From assembly GCF_019457945.1 (NCBI RefSeq), contig NZ_JAHZSU010000001.1:391538-455537 (forward strand): a DNA stretch of 64,000 nucleotides. Direction: 5' to 3'. The notes below the pieces were generated by a model. That model was not told the DNA's origin. It saw nothing but the letters and a program-made list of their open reading frames with translations, and did not search any database. Source of the stretch: Ornithinimicrobium laminariae. Lineage in GTDB: Bacteria; Actinomycetota; Actinomycetes; Actinomycetales; Dermatophilaceae. The translations under genes and the position numbers were made by a program. Numbering within the stretch: the stretch's first letter is position 1; each line of letters opens with the position of its first letter. Of this stretch, positions 7,201 through 16,138 are shown one piece after another.

Positions 7201-7415
7201 GAGGTCACCTTCTTTGCAGCCAGTTCGTCCGCGAGCGCCTGAACGTCTGCGGGGTCGAATAGGCGAGCGCCGCGCAGCCCTGGTGCTTTTGCTGCGGTGG
7301 GAAGCCGGCCACCCTCAGCCCAGCGGTTGATGGTCCATGTGCTCCGGCCGAGTCGTTCAGCCACTTGCGCGGTGTTGAGGAAGCTGAAAGCGTTCCTGGT
7401 CCCTGAAGAGTGCAT
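7197..7415 (-). CDS. Excisionase/MerR-like HTH protein, Cro or Xis candidate
   Basis: A 72-residue protein with a winged-HTH of the MerR/excisionase type: FLNTAQVAERLGRSTWTINR, WAEGGRLPTAAK, and ARLFDPADVQALADEL. ATG at 7415 is chosen because a longer reading upstream (to 7562) would run through the inverted repeats and into the repressor gene, with no recognisable domain. Being first in the leftward operon and divergent from the repressor, it occupies the place of Cro or Xis. An operator-like inverted repeat (7409-7422) overlaps its start codon. Confidence 0.75.
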   Translation of the reverse strand: MHSSGTRNAFSFLNTAQVAERLGRSTWTINRWAEGGRLPTAAKAPGLRGARLFDPADVQALADELAAKKVTS

Positions 7416-7522
7416 GTGCACTATTAGAGGGCATTGCACTTCAAAGTGCAAGCGCCGTTTATCTGGCGTGTTGCAGTAGAAGGGTATTGCGCACTGTTTA
7501 GCAAATGCGTTACGTTGTGCAC

Positions 7523-7531
<9 letters not shown>
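7409..7531. promoter_or_regulatory. Divergent phage control region with three inverted repeats
   Basis: Three dyads share the half-site (A)GTGCA or a related GTGC core. Site 1 is AGTGCATGTGCACT at 7409-7422, over the start of the leftward HTH gene. Site 2 is TTGCACTTCAAAGTGCAA at 7434-7451. Site 3 is a looser TGTGC/GCACA pair at 7516-7531, over the repressor start. They sit between the divergent promoters as phage operators do and probably bind the repressor and the Cro-like protein. Binding is inferred, not shown. Confidence 0.7.
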
Positions 7532-7883
<352 letters not shown>

Positions 7884-7973
7884 AACAGAGGAAGACATTA
7901 TCACCCGCCCAGGGCTGCGCAAAACGAGCGCCTAACCGTGCCCGAGGCGAGCAAATGAGAGAGGATGTTGAGC

Positions 7974-9029
7974 ATGCGAGCCCTCGTAAAGACATCGGCG
8001 CAAGCCGGTCTTGAATTGATCGATGTCCCCGAACCCACGCCCGGGCCTGGCGAAGTAAAGATCCGCGTCCTGCGGGCCGGCCTGTGTGGCACTGACCTGC
8101 ACATTGAAGGTTGGGATGCGTGGACAGCGTCAATGCTGAAACCGCCATTGACCATTGGCCACGAGTTCTACGGCGAGATCGTCGAGCTCGGCGATGGCGT
8201 CCCGTCCGGCGAGGGCAAGTATGACTTTGCCGTCGGCCAGCGGGTCTCTGCCGAGGGCCACGTGATTTGTGGCGTATGTCGCAATTGCCGTGCAGGGCGT
8301 CAACACATGTGCGTTCAGACCTCGAACCTTGGCGTGAACCGCGACGGTGCGTTTGCCGACTACGTGTGCGTCCCGCATACCAACGTCTGGACCCAGCCCG
8401 ACGACATTGACCCAGAGTTGGGCGCAGTCTTCGACCCGCTCGGCAACGCCGTGCACACCGCTCTCAGCTTCCCAATGGCTGGCGACGATGTGCTGATCAC
8501 CGGTGCGGGCCCAATTGGCGTGATGGCCGTCGCCATCGCCCGCCACATTGGCGCCCGCTACATCGTCGCCACCGATGTGTCGGACTACCGGCTTAGCCTG
8601 GCCAAGGCCGCCGGCGCCGACCGGGTTGTCAACGTCTCCCGCGAGCGCATCGCGGACGTGCAAGCGGACTTGGGCATGGCCGAGGGCTTCGACGTGGCCC
8701 TCGAAATGTCCGGCAACCCGGCTGCGATGACCGAACTCATCGACAACTGCACACACGGCGCCAAGATCGCGATGCTTGGCCTGCCCAAGGAGCCGTTCGC
8801 CATCGACTGGGGCCCGGTGATCACGCACATGCTCACGATCAAGGGCATCTACGGCCGCGAAATGTACGACACCTGGTATCGGATGACGTTCATGATGCAG
8901 ACCTCCCCCGAGCTGCGCGAACGCATCCGCGCCGTGATCACCCACCGATTCCCCGCCGACCAATGGCAAGAAGCATTCGCCACTGCCCGCTCTGGCGAGT
9001 GCGGCAAAGTCATTCTGGACTGGAGCTAA
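7974..9029 (+). CDS. tdh: L-threonine 3-dehydrogenase
   Basis: A 351-residue zinc-dependent medium-chain dehydrogenase that oxidises L-threonine to 2-amino-3-oxobutyrate with NAD+. Seen: [14 protein letters not shown] with catalytic Cys and the threonine-dehydrogenase-type IH/W signature, [10 protein letters not shown], the structural zinc cluster [15 protein letters not shown], and the nucleotide-binding [18 protein letters not shown] at 7974 is preferred because GAGAGG lies nine bases upstream; ATG at 7965 is too close to it. kbl follows after 10 bases, forming the usual two-gene threonine degradation operon. First host gene after the phage-occupied tRNA. Confidence 0.95.
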   Translation: MRALVKTSAQAGLELIDVPEPTPGPGEVKIRVLRAGLCGTDLHIEGWDAWTASMLKPPLTIGHEFYGEIVELGDGVPSGEGKYDFAVGQRVSAEGHVICGVCRNCRAGRQHMCVQTSNLGVNRDGAFADYVCVPHTNVWTQPDDIDPELGAVFDPLGNAVHTALSFPMAGDDVLITGAGPIGVMAVAIARHIGARYIVATDVSDYRLSLAKAAGADRVVNVSRERIADVQADLGMAEGFDVALEMSGNPAAMTELIDNCTHGAKIAMLGLPKEPFAIDWGPVITHMLTIKGIYGREMYDTWYRMTFMMQTSPELRERIRAVITHRFPADQWQEAFATARSGECGKVILDWS

Positions 9030-9039
9030 GGAGCCCCTC

Positions 9040-10236
9040 ATGTATGCCTTCAAGGACGACCTCAACGCCGAGTTGACCTCGATCAAGGACGCCGGTCTCT
9101 ACAAAGTCGAGCGCGAACTCACCACCCCACAGTCCGCGCACGTCGGCACCACCACCGCTGACGCGTTGAACTTTTGCGCCAACAACTACCTCGGTTTGGC
9201 TGACCACCCAGAGGTCGTCAAGGTGGCCCAAGACGCAGTCAAAGAATGGGGCTTTGGTATGGCCTCAGTCCGGTTTATCTGCGGCACCCAGACCCAGCAC
9301 CGCGAGTTAGAACGGGCCCTGGCCGACTTCAGCGGCACCGAAGAAGCCATCCTGTTCTCCAGCTGCTTTGACGCCAACGGCGGAGTCTTTGAGGTGCTCT
9401 TCAGCGCCGAAGACGCAATCATCAGCGATGCGCTCAATCACGCCTCCATTATTGACGGCATCCGACTGTCTAAGGCGAAGCGCTTCCGCTACGCCAACCG
9501 CGACATGGCCGACCTGCGCAAGCAACTTGCAGCAGCCGACGAATCCGGGGCGCGCCGCAAGGTGATCGTCACCGACGGCGTCTTCTCGATGGATGGCTAC
9601 TACGCCCCGCTCGAAGAGATCTGCGACTTGGCCGATGAGTTCAGCGCGATGGTCTTGGTCGATGACTCCCACGCCGTTGGCTTCGTTGGCGACAACGGAC
9701 GCGGCACCCACGAGCACTGCGACGTTATTGACCGCGTCGACATCGTGACCGGCACTCTTGGCAAGGCCCTCGGTGGCGCCAGCGGTGGCTATGTGGCCGC
9801 CCACAGCGAGATCGTGGACCTGTTGCGTCAGCGTGCCCGCCCCTACCTTTTCTCCAATGCTGTTGCCCCTTCCGTGGTCGCGGGCTCGCTGAAGGCCCTC
9901 GAGATTGCCCGCGAAGCCTCCGAGCCGCGTGAGCAGTTGAAGCGCAACACGAAGATGTTCCGCCGTCTGATGGGCGAGGCAGGTTTCGACATGTTGGAGG
10001 GCAGCCACCCGATCGCGCCGGTGATGTTCCCGGGTGAGGACGGCGCTCGACACGCAACCGCAGTGGCCGACGCCATGTTGGAGCGCGGGGTCTACGTGAT
10101 TCCGTTCAGTTTCCCCGTGGTCCCGCGTGGCCAGGCGCGCATTCGCGTGCAGCTCTCTGCCGCGCACACCGAAGCAGATGTGCAGGCCTGCGTGGACGCG
10201 TTCATCGCCTCTCGCGACGCCGTCATGACCAGCTAA
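9040..10236 (+). CDS. kbl: Glycine C-acetyltransferase (2-amino-3-ketobutyrate CoA ligase)
   Basis: A 398-residue PLP enzyme of the alpha-oxoamine synthase family. It cleaves the unstable Tdh product with CoA to glycine and acetyl-CoA. Seen: [14 protein letters not shown] near the N-terminus, the [10 protein letters not shown] and [16 protein letters not shown] motifs, and the PLP lysine in [13 protein letters not shown] (K242). Length matches the family. Its message ends at the hairpin at 10242-10273. Confidence 0.96.
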   Translation: MYAFKDDLNAELTSIKDAGLYKVERELTTPQSAHVGTTTADALNFCANNYLGLADHPEVVKVAQDAVKEWGFGMASVRFICGTQTQHRELERALADFSGTEEAILFSSCFDANGGVFEVLFSAEDAIISDALNHASIIDGIRLSKAKRFRYANRDMADLRKQLAAADESGARRKVIVTDGVFSMDGYYAPLEEICDLADEFSAMVLVDDSHAVGFVGDNGRGTHEHCDVIDRVDIVTGTLGKALGGASGGYVAAHSEIVDLLRQRARPYLFSNAVAPSVVAGSLKALEIAREASEPREQLKRNTKMFRRLMGEAGFDMLEGSHPIAPVMFPGEDGARHATAVADAMLERGVYVIPFSFPVVPRGQARIRVQLSAAHTEADVQACVDAFIASRDAVMTS

Positions 10237-10241
10237 AAATC

Positions 10242-10273
10242 TTCCTATGCGTGGCCTAGGCCATTCATAGGAA
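10242..10273. terminator. Hairpin terminator after kbl
   Basis: TTCCTATG ... CATAGGAA form the outer arms and the perfect palindrome TGGCCTAGGCCA the inner part, separated by a cg/tt mismatch. It begins six bases after the kbl stop. An A-tract lies on the 5' side (10235-10239), so it could terminate in both directions. Confidence 0.7.
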
Positions 10274-10282
10274 ACACATAGC

Positions 10283-10325
10283 CCCGATTGGCTAGATAGT
10301 TCCAACGCACCAAACACCAATCGGG
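10283..10325 (+). promoter_or_regulatory. Leader stem-loop touching the ribosome-binding site of the DUF4956 gene
   Basis: CCCGATTGG at 10283-10291 is complementary to CCAATCGGG at 10317-10325, with a 25-base loop. The 3' arm runs into the GGGAG ribosome-binding site that precedes GTG at 10333. If transcribed, the stem would partly hide the site, so it may tune translation of the operon. Alternatively it is a protein-binding dyad in DNA. Confidence 0.45.
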
Positions 10326-10332
10326 AGTCATC

Positions 10333-10920
10333 GTGGGAACTACGTATCTGATCGCCATCGACCTTGTCGCCGTCAGCATTTTGACGTTCGGCCTGTACTT
10401 CCCCAGGCACCGCCGGCGGGACTTGGTCGTGGCCTTTCTTGGGGTCAACGTCGGGGTCCTCGCGGTCGCCACCATGCTGGGTAGCAGCGACATCGGCGCT
10501 GGTCTAGGTCTGGGCCTCTTCGGAGTGCTCTCCATCATCCGACTGCGCAGCGACGAGATCGCCCAACACGAGGTCGCCTACTACTTCGCCGCGCTGGCCC
10601 TCGGCCTCATCGCCGGCCTCAGCACGGAGCCGACCGTCCTAAGCACCTCGCTGATGGCCCTAGTGCTCCTGGCTCTCTTTGCCGGTGATCACCCCCGACT
10701 CTTCGGCAGCTATCGCCAACAGTTGATCCAACTCGACACCGCGATCACTGACGAAAAGGCTCTCGAAGCTCACCTGGCGCAGATGCTGCACGCCGAGATT
10801 CGCAAGGTCAGCGTCAAGAACCTCAACCTGGTCAACGACACCACGCTGGTTGAGGTGCGCTACCAAGTCACCAGCAACGCACCTGCAACGAGCCTGCCCA
10901 ACTCTCTGGTGGCCCGCTGA
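10333..10920 (+). CDS. DUF4956 integral membrane protein
   Basis: A 195-residue protein with about four hydrophobic segments in the first 120 residues (IDLVAVSILTFGLYF, VVAFLGVNVGVLAVATML, GLGLGLFGVLSIIRLRSDEI, ALALGLIAGL) and a soluble C-terminal tail. The GLFGVLSIIRLRSDEIAQ block is characteristic of the DUF4956 family. It starts at GTG 10333 with GGGAG upstream and overlaps the VTC gene by one base (TGATG). Genes of this family regularly accompany VTC-domain and CotH or beta-helix surface protein genes; the biochemical role is unknown. Confidence 0.85.
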   Translation: MGTTYLIAIDLVAVSILTFGLYFPRHRRRDLVVAFLGVNVGVLAVATMLGSSDIGAGLGLGLFGVLSIIRLRSDEIAQHEVAYYFAALALGLIAGLSTEPTVLSTSLMALVLLALFAGDHPRLFGSYRQQLIQLDTAITDEKALEAHLAQMLHAEIRKVSVKNLNLVNDTTLVEVRYQVTSNAPATSLPNSLVAR

Positions 10921-11690
10921 TGACCACGATCATTCGCGCCGAGCCCGCGATGGCAGCCTTCACCCCCATCAGCCTGAAAGACCTAGTCGCTCGTGCCAGC
11001 CTCCTCACCCGCGTAGACCGCAAGTACGTCCTCACGCTCGACAGCCTGACCACCCTCCTACACGCTCTGGCAGCCCAGAGCGAGGCTGCAGTCCTAACGA
11101 TGGATGGCCAGCAGGACTTCGGCTACGAGTCGGTCTACTTCGACACCCCCGACCTGGCTAGCTACTGGGGCGCTGCCCACGGCCGCCGACGCCGCTTCAA
11201 AGTGCGCACCCGCACTTACCTGGACACCCGGGACGCCTACCTCGAGGTCAAAACTCGCGGCAGCCGCAGCGCGACCGTCAAAGAACGCATCGAGTATGCG
11301 GTGGCAGACCGCGAGCGCCTGACCCCCGAGGGCATCGCCTACGCCGATCAGACCCTCACCGAAGCAGACATTCGCCACGTTGATCCGGCCACGATGCGGC
11401 CAGTCATGTCGACTCACTACACCCGCAAGACGCTCTTTATCCCGAGCAGTCAAAGCCGGGCCACGATCGACACCAACCTGGTGTGGACGTCCGGGAGCCG
11501 TGAGTTGCGCCGCCCGGAGATGGCAATTGTCGAGACCAAGTCAGGCCAGCGGGCCGGCGAGGTTGATCGGCTGCTCTGGAGCCATGGTCACCGCCCCGCA
11601 CAAATTTCCAAGTATGCGACGGGCATGGCCGCCCTCCACCCGGACCTGAGTGCCAACAAGTGGCACCGCGTGCTGACCCGCGACTTCTGA
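10920..11690 (+). CDS. VTC-domain protein (polyphosphate-polymerase-like, TTM fold)
   Basis: A 256-residue protein of the VTC family within the triphosphate tunnel metalloenzyme group. The basic tunnel residues expected for catalysis are all visible: R34/K35 in RVDRKYVL, R96 and R98 in FKVRTRTY, K111 in LEVKTRG, K121/R123, R180 in SRATIDTNL, E205 and K207 in IVETKSG, and K231 in ISKYATGM. This implies an active enzyme acting on a triphosphate, possibly making polyphosphate, rather than a degenerate scaffold. It is cytoplasmic with no membrane span and probably works with the overlapping DUF4956 membrane protein. Confidence 0.85.
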   Translation: MTTIIRAEPAMAAFTPISLKDLVARASLLTRVDRKYVLTLDSLTTLLHALAAQSEAAVLTMDGQQDFGYESVYFDTPDLASYWGAAHGRRRRFKVRTRTYLDTRDAYLEVKTRGSRSATVKERIEYAVADRERLTPEGIAYADQTLTEADIRHVDPATMRPVMSTHYTRKTLFIPSSQSRATIDTNLVWTSGSRELRRPEMAIVETKSGQRAGEVDRLLWSHGHRPAQISKYATGMAALHPDLSANKWHRVLTRDF

Positions 11691-11741
11691 AACCTTCCTC
11701 TCCCTCCCCCTCCCCTTAGCCCAACTTCGAAAGGCTCCATC

Positions 11742-13625
11742 ATGAAGACCAACCGCCTCGCCGCCCTCCTGACCAGCTCGGCCCTCGCCGCCACCCTCGC
11801 TCTGTCTGGCTGCTCGATCGGCGCCTCCGCCACGGATGCCGCCTCAACCAGCGAAGGCGCAACATCAACTGCGACCGCGACGACCACCTCTGGGTCGACG
11901 ACGGCTGAAGAAGTGCTGGCAGCCAACCAAGAACTCCACAAAATCGACGATGCCCTTGACTACACCGAGGCCGACGTCATCGACATCACTCTGGATGGCG
12001 ACACCATCACCACTAGCAACGAGGACGGCGTCACGATCGACGGGTCCACCGTCACGATCACAGCGGCTGGCACCTACCGTTTCAGCGGAGAACTCACGGA
12101 CGGCCAAGTCAACGTCAACTCGACCCAAGAGGGCACGGTGCGCTTGGTGCTCGCAGATGCTGACCTGACCAGCACGACCACCTCCGCGCTGGTGATCACC
12201 GAGGCCGACAACGCCACGGTGGTCCTCGCTGACGGCAGTTCTAACAGCCTGACCGACACCTCCAGCTATGCAGAGGACGACGAAGCGGGCGCGGCTCTCG
12301 ACAGCTCAGCTGACCTGACTATCGCCGGCACCGGGTCGTTGACCGTCAACGGCAACGCTAACGACGGCATCAACTCCTCTGATGGCTTGGTGATCTTGGA
12401 CGGCGACATCACCATCAACGCGGCCGACGACGGCATCCGCGGCAAGGACTACTTGGTGGTGCAGGGTGGAGACATCAGCATCACTGCTGGTGGCGATGGC
12501 CTCAAGGCTGACAACGAAGAAGAGGCTGAGCGCGGGTTCATCGCACTCTCGGGCGGCAGCGTCTCGATCGTCGCGGCTGGCGATGGGGTTCAGGCCTACA
12601 CCGATGCCATCATCAACGGCGCTGAGGTGAACATCACCGCTGGCGGTGGCTCCACAGAGGCCATCGCAGACGCCTCCACCAAGGGCATCAAGAGCGGGGT
12701 GCTCACCCTGATCGAGTCAGGAACGGTCACGGTTGACGCCTCTGACGACGCGATTCACAGCGACATCGAGGTGCAGATCACCGGTGGCGACACCACCGGA
12801 GCCACCGGCGACGATGGAGTGCACGCCGACGAGGCCGTCCTGGTCTCCGGAGGCAGCCTGGTGATCACCGACTCCTACGAGGCCATGGAAAGCGCCTACG
12901 TGACCATCGCGGGCGGCGACGTCGACCTCACCGGCACGGACGACGGCATCAACGCCTCCGTGGGAAGCGCTACCGAGGACAGTTCAGCTCAAGACACTGC
13001 AGCGACCGAAGGTGGCGCTCCCGCCGGGGGTGGCCCAGCAGGCGCCGCACCGGGCACCGACACTGACGCTACTGCTGCAGGTATGCCGCCGGCCCGGGGC
13101 CAGGGTGGGGCTGCCGAAGGCGCTCCGGTCGATGTTGTCGACGATGCTGCCATCACCATCACCGGAGGCACCTTGACTGTGAACTCCGACGGAGACGGCC
13201 TGGACTCCAACGGCACGATGTCGATCAGCGGTGGCTCCACTACCGTCTATGGCCCGACCACCAACTGGCAGGGCGCCCTGGACTCCAACGGCACCTTCAC
13301 CATCTCCGGGGGCGACTTGCTGGCTGTCGGTAGCGCGGGAATGGTGATCAACCCCGAGGTTGACTCGGAGCAAGGCTGGTTCTCACTGAACCTGACCGCC
13401 GTGATCCCCACGGATACCGAGATCGAGTTGCAAGACAGCGAAGGCTCAACGCTCAACACCTTCTCCACGATCAAGGACACCCAAAACGTCACCTTCTCCT
13501 CAGCAGACGTGAGCGCGGGTGAGACCTACACGGTGGTGATCGACGGTGAGAGCTTCGAGGTGACCGCTGGCGAAACTCCAGAAGCAACGTCAGCCGACGG
13601 CCCCGGCTCGGTGCAGCAACCTTGA
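11742..13625 (+). CDS. Carbohydrate-binding beta-helix lipoprotein (Cthe_2159-like, DUF4353 family)
   Basis: A 627-residue secreted protein. The signal peptide ends in a lipobox (TLALSGC), so it is anchored to the outer face of the membrane by lipid. After a Thr/Ser-rich linker come repeats such as GTGSLTVNGNANDGINSSDG and GGDISITAGGDGLKADNEE, the parallel beta-helix pattern of the Cthe_2159 family, known for binding cellulose or pectin-like acidic glycans. A Gly/Ala/Pro-rich loop (about 420-460) interrupts the helix, and a beta-sandwich-like tail follows. It is the third gene of the DUF4956-VTC group, in the slot that CotH-like kinases take in other genomes. No start problem: ATG 11742 after a GAAAGG site. 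Confidence 0.85.
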   Translation: MKTNRLAALLTSSALAATLALSGCSIGASATDAASTSEGATSTATATTTSGSTTAEEVLAANQELHKIDDALDYTEADVIDITLDGDTITTSNEDGVTIDGSTVTITAAGTYRFSGELTDGQVNVNSTQEGTVRLVLADADLTSTTTSALVITEADNATVVLADGSSNSLTDTSSYAEDDEAGAALDSSADLTIAGTGSLTVNGNANDGINSSDGLVILDGDITINAADDGIRGKDYLVVQGGDISITAGGDGLKADNEEEAERGFIALSGGSVSIVAAGDGVQAYTDAIINGAEVNITAGGGSTEAIADASTKGIKSGVLTLIESGTVTVDASDDAIHSDIEVQITGGDTTGATGDDGVHADEAVLVSGGSLVITDSYEAMESAYVTIAGGDVDLTGTDDGINASVGSATEDSSAQDTAATEGGAPAGGGPAGAAPGTDTDATAAGMPPARGQGGAAEGAPVDVVDDAAITITGGTLTVNSDGDGLDSNGTMSISGGSTTVYGPTTNWQGALDSNGTFTISGGDLLAVGSAGMVINPEVDSEQGWFSLNLTAVIPTDTEIELQDSEGSTLNTFSTIKDTQNVTFSSADVSAGETYTVVIDGESFEVTAGETPEATSADGPGSVQQP

Positions 13626-13637
13626 GCAACTAGCCGG

Positions 13638-14615
13638 CTACAACCACCCTGATCTGCGGAAGGCTCGAAAGAGCCCTCCGCAGATCACTGCCATCCCCAG
13701 CAAAGCAACCGGATAACCCCAAGCCCACGACAGACCTGGCATGTAGGTGAAGTTCATTCCAAAAATGCCAGCAACCAAGGTGGGTACCGCGGCGATAGCC
13801 ACCCAGGCACTGATCTTGCGCATGGCCTCGTTTTGCTCCACCCCGACTTGAGCTAAATGCGCATTGAGCACATCGGTGAGCAGCGCGTCGTAGGACTCAA
13901 CGTGATCGACCACTTGAATCAGGTGGTCGGCGACGTCACGGAAGCGCAGCGACATGTCTTCGGACATCGAGGACTCGCCCTTTTGCCCCAATGCCTCGAT
14001 GTAACTCAGCAGCGGAGCGGCTGCCCGTTTGAACTCCAGCACTTCGCGCTTCAACAGGTAGATCGTCGAGGAACTGGCTGGCTTGCCGCTGCCGAATACC
14101 GCGGCCTCAATATCAGTGAGGTCCTGCAAGACCTCGCGGTCGATCACCCGGTAGGTGTCGACGATGGCGTCCAGCACCGCGTGAAAAACCACCACTGGCC
14201 CCGACTCCCCCGTCAGGGTGTGCTGCTCTTCCAACCGCTTGCGGACCCCTTCGAGGGGCGCAGCCTCACCCCGGCGGACCGTCACGACAAAGTGCTGACC
14301 GATGAACATCATGATCTCGCCAGTCTCAATGTCTGAGGTCGCCTCGACATACCTGAGGGTCTTCAGGACCGCAAAGAATGTGTCGTCGTAGTGCTCGACC
14401 TTGACGCGCTGATGCCCGTTGATCGCGTCCTCGACGGCGAGCGGATGCAACCCTAACTGCGTCCGGACGCGCTCAAACTCGGCGTCGGTGGGATCCTTCA
14501 TCCCGATCCACACGAAGCCGTTGCTGCTATCCGCGTGGGCCGCGGCCAGGGCCGTAGGCAGGTCATCGCACGGCAGGCGACGACCCTCTCGATAAACGGC
14601 CTGATCGACAATCAT
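13638..14615 (-). CDS. CorA-family divalent metal ion transporter
   Basis: A 325-residue protein with a large cytoplasmic N-terminal domain and two C-terminal membrane spans. The signature GMN is in VAGIFGMNFTYMPGL, at the end of the first span, with the short periplasmic loop expected of CorA. Mg2+ (or Co2+/Ni2+) uptake through a pentameric pore is the family role; the ion preference cannot be read here. Its 3' end carries the shared terminator. The ATG follows a purine-rich stretch. Confidence 0.9.
   Translation of the reverse strand: MIVDQAVYREGRRLPCDDLPTALAAAHADSSNGFVWIGMKDPTDAEFERVRTQLGLHPLAVEDAINGHQRVKVEHYDDTFFAVLKTLRYVEATSDIETGEIMMFIGQHFVVTVRRGEAAPLEGVRKRLEEQHTLTGESGPVVVFHAVLDAIVDTYRVIDREVLQDLTDIEAAVFGSGKPASSSTIYLLKREVLEFKRAAAPLLSYIEALGQKGESSMSEDMSLRFRDVADHLIQVVDHVESYDALLTDVLNAHLAQVGVEQNEAMRKISAWVAIAAVPTLVAGIFGMNFTYMPGLSWAWGYPVALLGMAVICGGLFRAFRRSGWL
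13651..13686. terminator. Hairpin terminator between convergent genes
   Basis: GATCTGCGGAAGGCTC pairs with GAGCCCTCCGCAGATC around a GAAA tetraloop, with one A/C mismatch. It lies 26 bases beyond the lipoprotein stop and inside the last codons of the convergent corA-like gene, so it would mainly end the rightward transcript. Confidence 0.75.
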
Positions 14616-14647
14616 GGATCGGCGGTCCTGCTCACTGGGAGGTTGAC

Positions 14648-14929
14648 TCAGTCGCCCTGATGAAACATGCGGCGGGCTAGGCCCAGGACAATTGCTGTCC
14701 CTGCGAGGCCTGCCAGGCCATAGGCGACCAGATCCATCCGGAAGGCGCCGTTCTCGTCCTTGGTCTTGGCGTCGACCTTGGCTTGCAGCGATGCGAGGCC
14801 ACGACGCTTGAGTTCGCCCGGGCTAACTCGGAACGTCAACTCATCAACGGTGCGGGCCAGGCGCTCCCGGGTTGCGGCCAGGTCAGCCTCGATTTCTTTC
14901 TCGGAACGTGGCTTCTGCTTGTTGGCCAT
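14648..14929 (-). CDS. DUF3618 membrane-anchored protein
   Basis: A 93-residue protein beginning MANKQKPRSEKEIEADLAAT, with the RERLARTVDELTFRVSP motif that marks DUF3618 and one C-terminal span (YGLAGLAGTAIVLGLARRM). ATG at 14929 is chosen for the GGAAGGA site upstream; the open frame continues upstream without a good start. Such proteins are common next to peroxiredoxin (bcp) genes in actinobacteria; the role is unknown. Confidence 0.85.
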   Translation of the reverse strand: MANKQKPRSEKEIEADLAATRERLARTVDELTFRVSPGELKRRGLASLQAKVDAKTKDENGAFRMDLVAYGLAGLAGTAIVLGLARRMFHQGD

Positions 14930-15033
14930 TTTCTGGCTTCCTTCCGGTGGTGAAACGAGGTCTGGTTGGAGATGAGTGCAGTCGACTGAGACGATAACGC
15001 AGTTAGCCACACACTGACTCTTTGGAGGTCTGC

Positions 15034-15507
15034 ATGTCACGTCTGGAACCAGGGCAAAAGGCGCCCGAATGGACCCTGAAGGATTCCACGGGCCAGCAAG
15101 TTTCGCTAAGCGATTTTGAAGACCGCAAGGTCATCATCTATTTCTACCCCGCCGCGATGACTCCCGGGTGCACGACACAGGCAAATGACTTCCGCGATAA
15201 CTACGACGTCTTCACCAAGAAGGGTTATGTCGTCCTGGGCATCTCCCCTGATGACACGACAAAGTTGGCTCGTTTCGTGGAGCGCGAAGAGATCAACTTT
15301 CCCGTGCTCTCCGACCCGGAGAAGTCAGTGTTGGTCGCCTACGGCGCCTATGGCGAGAAGAACCTCTACGGCAAGACCATCACCGGAGTCATTCGCTCCA
15401 CGGTTGTTATCGATGGCAACGGCGTCGTGACGCTGGCTAAGTACAACGTGCGCGCTACTGGTCACGTCGCTTCGCTGGCCAAGCAGCTAAATATCGAGCT
15501 GGACTAG
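15034..15507 (+). CDS. bcp: Thioredoxin-dependent peroxiredoxin, Bcp/PrxQ type, one-Cys form
   Basis: A 157-residue peroxiredoxin that reduces H2O2 and organic hydroperoxides. The peroxidatic cysteine is C46 in MTPGCTTQANDFRD. The second cysteine found five residues later in many Bcp proteins is replaced here (A-N-D), so it would work as a one-Cys enzyme needing an external thiol. ATG at 15034 is set by GGAGG at 15024-15028. It is divergent from the DUF3618 gene. Confidence 0.93.
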   Translation: MSRLEPGQKAPEWTLKDSTGQQVSLSDFEDRKVIIYFYPAAMTPGCTTQANDFRDNYDVFTKKGYVVLGISPDDTTKLARFVEREEINFPVLSDPEKSVLVAYGAYGEKNLYGKTITGVIRSTVVIDGNGVVTLAKYNVRATGHVASLAKQLNIELD

Positions 15508-15540
15508 GAGCGGCCGGGCACCTTGCAGTGCCCTGACTGC

Positions 15541-16074
15541 CTAGGAGTCGACCCGGTGTCGGGTTCGACGGTTGATCTTGTAGCCCGCCTTGCGGCGTCG
15601 ATACTCCTGCTGCACGTCGCGTTCGGCTTGATTCGGCGGACGACGGAACCGACGCACGCTGTAAATCACCAAGACAATGGCAAAAATCGCGGACGCGATG
15701 ATGCTGTATCCGGTGCCCGCGCCGCCGACGAGCCACAACGATTCAGGGGCAGGCCACCAGCCGGGGACGGCCGGCTCAAGCACAAAGAGCCAACCGACTG
15801 ACCCCACCACCAAAGCACTGAGCACGCTGACAGCCACACGGGGCCAGGTCTTGACGCCTTCGCGAGCGCCCGCATACGCACGCACTTTGATCGGGACGAG
15901 TTGGCGCTCCGCCCAGTCGTATTGCTGAGAGAGCACGACAAGCCCGGCCACGATGGTGAGCAACCCGGGCCCGGGCAGCACTAAAGCAGCGATCCCTACC
16001 AGGACGAGGGTCCACCCCAGGACCTCTAAACCTGTCCGCCGGACCACTCCGACCAAGGCAGTGCGTTTGCTCAC
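15541..16074 (-). CDS. PGPGW-type transmembrane protein (TIGR02611-like)
   Basis: A 177-residue protein with an N-terminal hydrophobic segment containing VLPGPGLLTIVAGLVVLS, the PGPGW/TIGR02611 hallmark, two further hydrophobic segments (VAVSVLSALVVGSVGWLFVL and IIASAIFAIVLVIYSV), and a strongly basic C-terminal tail. The function of the family is unknown. Convergent with bcp. Confidence 0.8.
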   Translation of the reverse strand: MSKRTALVGVVRRTGLEVLGWTLVLVGIAALVLPGPGLLTIVAGLVVLSQQYDWAERQLVPIKVRAYAGAREGVKTWPRVAVSVLSALVVGSVGWLFVLEPAVPGWWPAPESLWLVGGAGTGYSIIASAIFAIVLVIYSVRRFRRPPNQAERDVQQEYRRRKAGYKINRRTRHRVDS

Positions 16075-16138
16075 ATCTTCAGCATGTCACGAAGTGCTGC
16101 AAAGTTGCTGGGCGGGATGATCTACCATCGGTAGTCGA

